Source: Diadophis punctatus similis (Eukaryota; Chordata; Lepidosauria; Squamata; Dipsadidae). From it: a stretch of 64,000 bases of DNA. A model generated the notes under the pieces. The model worked only from the letters and a program-made list of their open reading frames with translations, had not been told where the DNA came from and searched no databases. Location of the stretch: positions 30,346,480 through 30,410,479 of the forward strand of contig JALIGW010000005.1 in NCBI GenBank assembly GCA_023053685.1. Direction: 5' to 3'. Positions 57,146-64,000 of this stretch are shown in pieces; within the stretch, counting starts at the first letter, position 1; the number at the start of each line of letters is the position of its first letter. The translations under genes were made by a program, and so were the position numbers.

Positions 57146-57929
57146 TCAGAGAAAAGATCTTATGATCAGCTGGCAGAGAAGTTACATCCTTGAAAAACAT
57201 TAAATGGGCACAAATAAAACAAGTTCTGATGGCAAATATTGATGTTTAATGTTTAAATATCAGCAATGTTAACACTTCAATATAGCCCCAAGAAATGTCT
57301 TCTTTTTGGAAGAAGATTTCTAACATATCTGGGACACCATGAAGGATACTTTATAAGGAAAGTTTATTACCTTGACTCCTGCCTTGGTACTGAGTCAGAA
57401 TAAGGATGATGGGTAAGGATTTGTATAGCAATGAAGGGTTTCTGATTAATTTTGCTCAAAGTATAAGCATCTTGATAAGAGAAAAATATTAAACTGGACA
57501 TTAAAGAAGGTGAAACTTTGAGAAGCTGAAAAACCTGAAAGTTGGATTACATCCATAAAAAGCAATAGCCTTGAAATATTTGTCAAAGTTGCTGTTTTGA
57601 GGGACAGCAATTCAGCTAAAAAACTGAAATAAAATATCAGGAGGAAGCGTTTCATTTACTTTCCAAATAAGGATTATGAGTGTCAGTTGAATGATTCAAG
57701 AAACAGACCATTCCTAAAAAGACCACTTTCCAACATATGATAAAGAATAAATCATGTAAGAAACTCAACAAAATAAGGAAAAAGGGCTAAGTAAAAGCAA
57801 CACTGAGGTTTTTTTGTTAAGCATAAAATCCATTATTTATCAAGACATGTGTTCCAAAGATTGGAGGGAAGCATTAGATATCTTGCTTATACCCTGACCT
57901 GAAGCAGATCTATTAGGACAATAATTGGT
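57146..57929. other. Intron 3, unassigned
   Basis: AT-rich; nothing recognised. Confidence 0.4.
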
Positions 57930-58290
57930 ACCGTCGATTGAGTGTGAATAAGTGAGTGCGATCAAGTTGGTGTCAACTGTTAGTAACTAGATTTTTCCCC
58001 ATTATAATTTGTCTCTAACCTGGTCTCATGTCTTTCAACAGTATACTCATCATCACTATAATAAAGCCCATCCATCTTGGTTATTCTCTTCTTCCTTTAC
58101 ACCTTTCCTAGCAATAGAGTCTTCTCTAAAGAGCTAAGTCTTCACATGTGTCCAAAGTGGCTGATTTTGGAATCATCAAGAGTCTTCTCCAACATCAAAG
58201 ATCAAAGCATTAGTATTCTTCCTATTTTGCGTCTTCAAACTCCAGATAGACATCTAAGTCTCCCATATGAAAGACAGACTTATTTTTGTT
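57930..58290. mobile_element. Interspersed repeat of uncertain class
   Basis: The blocks GATCAAGTTGGTGTCAACTG, CTAAGTCTTCACATGTGTCC, AAAGTGGCTGATTTTGGAAT and CTTCTTCCTTTACACC match a repeat I associate with squamate genomes. The class (BovB-derived or other) is uncertain. Confidence 0.4.
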
Positions 58291-58589
58291 CAGTGTTGGA
58301 GGTAGAATCACTCTCACATGGGCTATTAAAATGTTCTTTCTACATCTAATGGTGATCAGACTTAATGCTTCCAATTATTAGCAACTCTAATTGCCATTGC
58401 AACCAGGAGGCCATTACCCTTCTCTTGCATGTCCACTATGCAGAAACCTCAAAGAAGATTGCAAAATCCTTATCAATAGCGATAGCTGTTAGAAGCCATC
58501 TGGTTCCTCCCTCATGTTATTAATTGTTAGTTGCTAATTGCTTTAGGATTTTATTGCACTTTTTAAATTCCCCTTTATAATTATTGTAT

Positions 58590-58640
58590 TGTATGCTGGT
58601 CTTTAATTGCGTTTAGTTTTGGACCATAAATAAATTTTGA
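58590..58640 (+). mobile_element. LINE 3' tail remnant
   Basis: GTTTTGGACCATAAATAAATTTTGATTGAT resembles decayed LINE tails ending in AAATAAAT. Very short. Confidence 0.3.
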
Positions 58641-59087
58641 TTGATTCCTGGTTGCCTTATCTCCTTCACAGTAGCTTTATTTGAGTGGTAACCAGATTAT
58701 TGGCTTCAAGAAAGAAGTGCCCTTAAATATGTGGCTTTTAATAGAATATTCTACAGTGATACTCTTTATGTCATGTATAGATAAATTATTGGTTTGGCTC
58801 ATGAACGCCTTCCTATGTGCTTAAAAAAAATAACATCCCAATTCTACATGCTGTTGTTATCAGCAAAATTCCCCTCCAGCCAACTTGTGTAAACTACAGC
58901 TTTTCTAGCTGCTAGTAATATCTGTCATTTACTCATCCAAGAGATTAGTACCTGCCATCATTGCTATTCCCTGCTTCCCAGACATTCCACCTGCTACCTA
59001 TTGTACCCAACATTTTTGTCTTTTGTGCAAAGATACAGGTTCAAGAAGATTCATTTGGGGCTGATATTAATGTAAGTACATCATTAT
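58641..59087. other. Intron 3, unassigned
   Basis: Nothing recognised. Confidence 0.4.
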
Positions 59088-59713
59088 GGAGGAGTGTGAT
59101 GGTTCATCGGTTAAAGGTGCTAAACTTGTCAGCTGAAAAGTTGACAGTCCAGGTTCAAGACCAAAGAACTGTGCCATGGGGTGAGCTCTCATTACTTGCC
59201 TCAGCTCCTTCCCACCTAGCAGTTTGAGAGCATGCAAATAGATAAATAGATACCACTTCGGTGGGAAGGTAACAGCATTTTGTGCATTTCAGCCAGTAGT
59301 GGGTTCCTACCGGTGCGCTCTTGGCTGTCCGTCGCCGCCGAGCCGAAGAAGCTGGTGGCGTTCGCGGCGCGGGGCTTCCCCCGCCTGCTTTCCCGGGATG
59401 CCACCATTTGCATTCTTCTGCCCTCTGCGCAAGCAGAGGGCAAAAGAATGCAAATGGCGGCGTCCCAGCATCCCGGGAAAGCGGGCGGGGGAAGCCCCGC
59501 GAACGCCGCCAGCTTCTTCGGCTTGGCGGCGACGGACAGCCAAGAGCGCACCGGTAGGAACCCACTACTGATTTCAGCGTATAGTCAGGCTGGCCACATG
59601 ACCATGGAAGTGTTTTGCGGCAATTCTGACTCCCTTGGCTAAGAAATGGGGGTGATTACCGGCCCCATTTCAGACAAGTCAGACACGACTGGACAGGGGA
59701 AACTTTTACCTTT
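59088..59713 (+). mobile_element. Sauria-type SINE split by a hAT element
   Basis: The left part has GATGGTTCATCGGTTAAAG, GGGGTGAGCTCTCATTACTTG and CGGTGGGAAGGTAACAGC. The right part has GGCTGGCCACATGACCATGG, GTCAGACACGACTGG and AACTTTTACCTTT. With the insert removed it is collinear with 56324-56666. It is more diverged than that copy. Confidence 0.9.
59294..59570. mobile_element. Palindromic hAT-like element, 277 bp, TSD atttcagc (nested in SINE)
   Basis: It starts CAGTAGTGGGTTCCTACCGG and ends CCGGTAGGAACCCACTACTG. The two halves are inverted copies over the whole length, centred near 59431 at CTGCGCAAGCAG. Small differences include an extra GGCGC in the left arm and an extra CTGGGACG in the right arm. 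The exact duplication ATTTCAGC is at 59286-59293 and 59571-59578. Open frames on both strands are artefacts of the GC-rich palindrome. Confidence 0.96.
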
Positions 59714-60757
59714 ATATCATTACAGGATTAAGCATTCTTGGATTTTACGTCTAATGGGAAAGTGGTTTTTTTTTACTATAACTTCATGTAAAACTTTTTG
59801 TGCAAATATTCTTCTGTATTTAGACATAAAAGCTATGATTCTACAGATTTTAAGCTTCCTCCTCTTCCTTTTACAATGAACAGCATTTATATTCATATGA
59901 GGTGCAAGAAAAAGCAAAGACCCTGATGCATTGTCTCTTTTCTAGAGCAGGTTTTGGGTCACTTCCAATTCTTATACTCCACCTTTTCTTGTATCTAGTT
60001 GTATTGTGGCTAAGTGGAAGGTGCCAGACAGTTTTGCAAGAGAAACCTATCTCTGTGTATTGTTCTCTAATTTCCTTTTCTTTTTGATGGACATTTGAGT
60101 GCAAATCCTTTGGGCTGCTAGCTAAAGGTTACTGGCACAGACAGAAGGATGAGACAGCTGCTTTTCTTTTGGCTAGGATCCCATTTTCCTCCAAAGTCTA
60201 GAGCTAAGAGGTGATGGGTCTAAAATTCTCTTCCTCCCAGTCCTGATTGAACTTGTAGCTTTATACAAGCTCAAAAGTCTCTTAAGGCCATTCATCTTGA
60301 ACAAATCAGATGCCAAATGAAGGAGTAGAAAAAGTTTTCCACAGTCCTCTTTCTTTGTTGTTGAAGTTGCACTTCTACATACCGTGTAACATTTTAAAGA
60401 GATGGAAGAGGGGAAAGGTGTAAGAGGTTGGATAGTAGGATTCACGAGGTTATATTCAAATTGATTAGAAAATTCAGTCCATATTTTTTTGTTTTTGAAA
60501 TTGTTAAAAATGACAAGGATATTAGTTATAGAAAACAACAAAGGAAATTGCCGTCTGGTGAATGACTTGCCTACCGATGTCTGGCCACCTTTTTTTAAAA
60601 AAGACTTTTCTACTTACAAAAACAAACAAGTTACAAAGAACAAGAGCATTTTGGAGCACATAAAGCCAGTCTTCATGGGCTTATTGAGAATATAAATGGA
60701 GATTAAAACCATGGGATGGACTGTTAAATTGTGGAAATTTAACTGGATTTTTGCTGC
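59714..60757. other. Intron 3, unassigned
   Basis: AT-rich; a 122-codon minus-strand frame (60173-60541) has no recognised domain. Confidence 0.4.
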
Positions 60758-60955
60758 ACACCACCCAGTGTCCCCGTCTATGAGCCATCATGACTCTCTT
60801 GGTTTGTGTCCCCCTCATAATCAAGACAGGGAGGTGAAGCATTCTGGGTCTTTGTCCAAGGACCTTTACTGGTAAGGTAGGTAGGTAGCAGCCATATTTG
60901 AACCTCAGTCTCTTGCATCAAAGGGCAGCACTCTAACCACTACTCTATCCAATCG
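60758..60955 (-). mobile_element. tRNA-like SINE or similar repeat, minus orientation
   Basis: ATGAGCCATCATGACTCTC, GGTGAAGCATTCTGGGTC and the end GGGCAGCACTCTAACCACTA look like a reversed tRNA-derived head. Diverged; family not certain. Confidence 0.45.
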
Positions 60956-62387
60956 CTATATAGATGTATATGTGCCATGATTTTATCAAGTGCCTGCCAG
61001 AACACATTGCTTATAATATTTCACTGAATATCAAAACTATAGTCTGTAGTGAGATTAAAAAAATAAAATATTGCTTTGGTGCAAACCAGGAAGTAGCATA
61101 CAACCCTCGACACCGATTACCAAGGCTCAGTGGAGACATGTCATCAGATCAGATGCTAGAAGATGCTCAATATGCATTTGGAGCGGTAGCATCACATTCT
61201 TGGTCTTTATATCAATGCCTCTAATCGAGAATTAAATGTATGCTGCAGTAGGAAAGGTACATTCTGATAGAACTTCAAGGTAAAAATTTCATCAACTCAC
61301 CACTTACATTTATTGCACTATTGAATGGTCAAGGATTTCACCCTATTACAGTGTTTTGCCTTTTATATAAAACCCTGTGGAATAGCCAGGGCTAATATTG
61401 GCACAGGATTATAAAGACTGTATTTGCTATGGATGCCAAGCTAAATGGAACATACATGGAGTGTGGTAGCTTCGGGTGTGTTTTATGATTTGGATGCGAA
61501 GTGTGAAGATGGACTTGTGTAATTTAGCTTTAAAATATGTTTTACTTTAAATGTCTTAGGTCTGTTTCATATATCTAAAATATATATATACATACATATA
61601 CATTTGTTTCATATTTATATAGCTGCCCACCCGTTTACTTTAAGACAACAACATCAAACACTATAAACAGGTCAAATATTGTAAGGATTATTAACAACAG
61701 CAGCATACAAGGTCAGTTTTATACAGGATTTTCTCATAAAGTGAAAGTGGTTGCTTCTGTTCCTATCATTATAACAAAGCCAAAAATAACATTGAAATGA
61801 TAAGGAAAGATAATGTGTTGACGTGATAAAGAAAGAGATATTTTGTTTCAGTAATTAATACTCTTTACCATAGTAAGGCTTTGACAAAGCTGTCAGCTTA
61901 TATCAACATGACCTGGTAAGCCAAGCAGGAAAACTGGATTATTTTTATCACTATTTTCATTTTAGGACATAAGCCTTATTTCATTATTAGGCATGCTTGT
62001 TTGTTTTTAATAATCCTGCTCACAAGTTGACAATATTGTAAAACTGATTGTGACGGTCTCCAGACACAACCCTTATCAAAGCAGTTGGGATGCAGTTAAA
62101 AATTCCTTTTTCTCTTCTCTCCATGTTCCGTGATCACATTAGAATTTAAACCATTTCCAAAGAAAGATTTCAGCCTAAGTTATAAAAGGGCATACATTTG
62201 CTCTTGTTACAGATAAACTGAAACTCTTTCATCATACCAGCAACAATAATCAAAAGCATACTAAATGTATGCCACTCAAGATTGATTTGTTTGAGTCCAT
62301 TACAGATCTTGTCTCCAAGCCAGTAAAAAACAAATCACCTTGAACTTCTGTCAAGCTCATATTGTCTCACAGAGATTCAAAGATAAA
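60956..62387. other. Intron 3, mostly unassigned
   Basis: AT-rich; short TA/CA runs near 61580. No gene or element ends recognised. Confidence 0.4.
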
Positions 62388-62644
62388 TCTTAGATCAGTG
62401 ATGGCCAATCTTTTTTCCCTCGGGTGCCAAAAGTGTGCGCGTGTGCACTGTAGCACATGCACGAGTGCCCACACCCATAATGCAATGCCCCTCCCATGAG
62501 TTCCGCCCCCGCACATACACGCGACCCCCCTGTTTTGGCCTCACATCCCAAAACAGCGGTGGGATGGGGAAAAGCCTCCCATCCCCAAACAGCTGGGAGG
62601 GGGGGAAAGCCTCCTTTCTCCAAATGGAGCTGGGAGTGACAGAG

Positions 62645-62952
62645 GTGATAATTAATCTCACAAAGGAGAAGTTTGATCTTTTCCCGGACATCAGACATTA
62701 GAAAAGAAACCGCAGTTTAAAAGTCTAAGTAAAAATGTTTATTTCAGTACAAAAACAATAAATCCTCATTATCTACATGTCTGATATAAAAGTAGGTCTT
62801 CCTTCAATGGAAGCCAGGAAGGTCAGATCGGAGAAAAGGAATGCAAATATGCATACAAGAACATATTAATCACGTGCTCAGGAATAAACCATTATAAATG
62901 AATAGGGATGCATCTCCCTGCATATACATGTAACAGGCAATAAAATCACTGC
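62645..62952. mobile_element. 308-bp insertion of unknown class, 9-bp TSD gtgacagag
   Basis: GTGACAGAG is exact at 62636-62644 and 62953-62961. The insert interrupts the tandem array and is AT-rich, unlike its host. It starts GTGATAATTAATC, ends AAAATCACTGC, and contains an AATAAA at 62757. It may be a solo LTR or a DNA element; the class is not recognised. Confidence 0.75.
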
Positions 62953-62961
62953 GTGACAGAG

Positions 62962-63250
62962 AGGGAGGAAGCCTCTTTTCCCCAAACAGAGCTGGGAGGG
63001 GGGGAAGCTTCCTTTCCGCAAACGGAGCTGGGAGGGGGGGAAAGCTTCCCTTCCCCAAACCGAGCTGGGAGGGGGAAAAGCCTCCTTTCCCCAAATGGAG
63101 CTGGGAGGGGGGAAAGCCTCCTTTCCCCAAACGGAGCTGGGAGGGGGAAAAGCCTCCTTTCCCCAAACGGAGCTGGGAGGGGGGAAAGCCTCCTTTCCCC
63201 AAACGGAGCTGGGAAAACCTCCTTTCCCCAAATGGAGTTGGGAGTGGGGA
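62962..63250. repeat. Tandem array, about 35-bp unit, about eight copies
   Basis: The repeated CTTTCCCCAAACGGAGCTGGGAGG unit with small length variation continues from 62570-62636 on the other side of the nested insertion. The long frames on both strands are repeat artefacts. Confidence 0.93.
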
Positions 63251-63491
63251 AAGCCTTGGGTGCCCAAACAGTGCTGGGGTGGAATCTCCAGAGATCTGGG
63301 AAGGCACGGGCCGCAGAAAGTGAGGAGAAAGCATGCGTGCGTGTGTCTGATCTGAAAATCAATTGGCCGGTGGGAGGCACGGGCACATGCGCAGTGGAGC
63401 TGAGCTGGTCAACGGCTCGCGTGCCTGCAGAGAGGGCTCTGCGTGCCACCTGTGGCACACGTGCCATAGGTTCGCCATCACAGTCTTAGCT

Positions 63492-64000
63492 TTATTACAA
63501 TCTCTGTTACTTCTTACGTGCCCCAATCCTTACAGTAAACTTCAGCTCTGTAATCATATGGTGGAATTGGCAGGTTCAGTTTTAGTGGGCTGTTGCTATC
63601 AAGCCTTGTAACTGTAATACATGAACAGGGTTAATCTACGCATCGTGGCACCCCTATTGTTAGTGTGAATGCATGCAACTTTAGTGATAACTTTAGTGAT
63701 TTATCTGAATCTGTACAACTGTTTTGAAAAAAAATAGCTGTGCACATCAACTTCAAGAATAGTCAAAAGGAAAGACTATTGCATCATTCCTTGACAATAG
63801 TAGACAATAGTAGTGGAGCTGTTTTTTTTATTTGCTTCCCATTTAATTTTCTGGCAGAGAAACAATGCTTGGCCCAGAAGCAGTCATTTCAGTTGTCTGA
63901 GCTATGTGATAACTATATACTACTACTAATAATAAGCCAAGCCTTAAGAACAATGCATATCAGCCCAGAATTGAGAAGACAGCAACAGACAGCAAATGCC
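63492..64000. other. Intron 3, unassigned to window end
   Basis: AT-rich; no exon of GFRA1 or other gene recognised. Confidence 0.4.

Larger units (their letters stand above)
62396..63483. mobile_element. hAT-like element, 1,088 bp, with tandem array and nested insertion
   Basis: It starts CAGTGATGGCCAATC and ends GGTTCGCCATCACAG. The flanks TCTTAGAT and TCTTAGCT agree at 7 of 8 bases. The interior is a roughly 35-bp tandem array (unit with CCAAACGGAGCTGGGAGG) interrupted by a 308-bp insertion. Same family as 18326 and 55110. Confidence 0.9.
6104..64000 (+). other. GFRA1: GFRA1 intron 3 (continues beyond window)
   Basis: No further GFRA1 exon was recognised after 6103. The next expected block, starting with Val and leading into the domain-2 cysteines, is absent, so this phase-1 intron is at least 57.9 kb. 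That fits the very long introns in this part of GFRA1 in other vertebrates. No other host gene was found in it on either strand. Its content is a mosaic of mobile elements, simple repeats and unique sequence, itemised separately. Confidence 0.85.

Noticed and set aside
58028..58042. Near match to the small alternative GFRA1 exon (would read D-V-F-Q-Q in phase)
   Set aside because: No AG directly before it and no GT after a 15-nt unit, and it lies inside an interspersed repeat; chance match.
59155..59642. Several overlapping frames on both strands
   Set aside because: Mirror frames of the GC-rich palindromic hAT element.
62870..63489. Frames of 129-178 codons with repeated GKEAFPPPSS-like units
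   Set aside because: Translation of a 35-bp tandem array; readable on both strands, no protein family.

Overview
This window is vertebrate nuclear DNA, almost certainly from a squamate reptile and most likely a snake. It holds the 5' end of one protein-coding gene on the plus strand, the GDNF-family receptor alpha-1 gene (GFRA1). The rest is a transposon-rich large intron. The snake call rests on the repeat content: RTE/BovB LINEs, CR1/L3-type LINEs whose tails run into AATAG pentanucleotide arrays, a Sauria-type SINE whose 3' end resembles BovB, a squamate L1, and many short hAT-like elements with 8-bp target duplications. No bacterial, phage or CRISPR content was seen.

Layout of the gene. 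A GC- and CpG-rich segment (about 956-2300) with a TATAAA at 1939 forms the promoter and leader. Coding exon 1 (2510-2549) encodes most of the signal peptide. Exon 2 (3727-4029) encodes the rest of it and the first cysteine-rich domain. Exon 3 (6020-6103) encodes the linker after domain 1. All three junctions have AG/GT boundaries and agree in phase (phase 1 throughout), giving the first 142 residues of a protein of roughly 460 residues. The remaining exons lie beyond position 64000, so intron 3 is longer than 57.9 kb. Two upstream ORFs lie in the leader, including a start-stop ATGTAA.

Layout of intron 3. It is a mosaic of mobile elements, many with boundaries that can be fixed to the base. 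(a) Non-autonomous hAT-like elements with 8-bp duplications: 12030, 18326, 23533, 28317, 29611, 31249, 41708, 49999, 51092, 55110, 59294 and 62396, plus 5134 in intron 2. (b) Elements flanked by TA with CCGTAT termini: 10358, 26614, 39245 and 42096. (c) A family with CAGGTAGT.../...ACTACCTG ends: 17504, 31152, 52774, 54408 and degenerate copies. (d) LINE pieces: CR1 (9046, 16092, 36917), BovB (22690, 25920, 33855, 48900, 50780), L1 (44893-46875) and a non-LTR tail with an ALLGTA motif (17085, 38535). (e) SINEs of at least three kinds. (f) Microsatellites, including an approximately 0.9-kb CTTTC-rich tract.

Nested insertions give a relative chronology. BovB (33855) was split by a 2.36-kb hAT-like element containing the CTTTC tract and a 140-bp-arm GC-rich inverted repeat. 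A SINE (59088) was split by a near-perfect 277-bp palindromic hAT element. A CAGGTAGT element (31152) was split by a hAT element. L1 received an 18-bp-TSD insertion and, separately, carries a perfect 42-bp inverted duplication. I found no convincing new multi-gene system. The observations I rate highest are the palindromic hAT elements, the dispersed NRF1-like palindromes they carry, the template-switch-like inverted duplications, and the nested locus at 34-36.5 kb.
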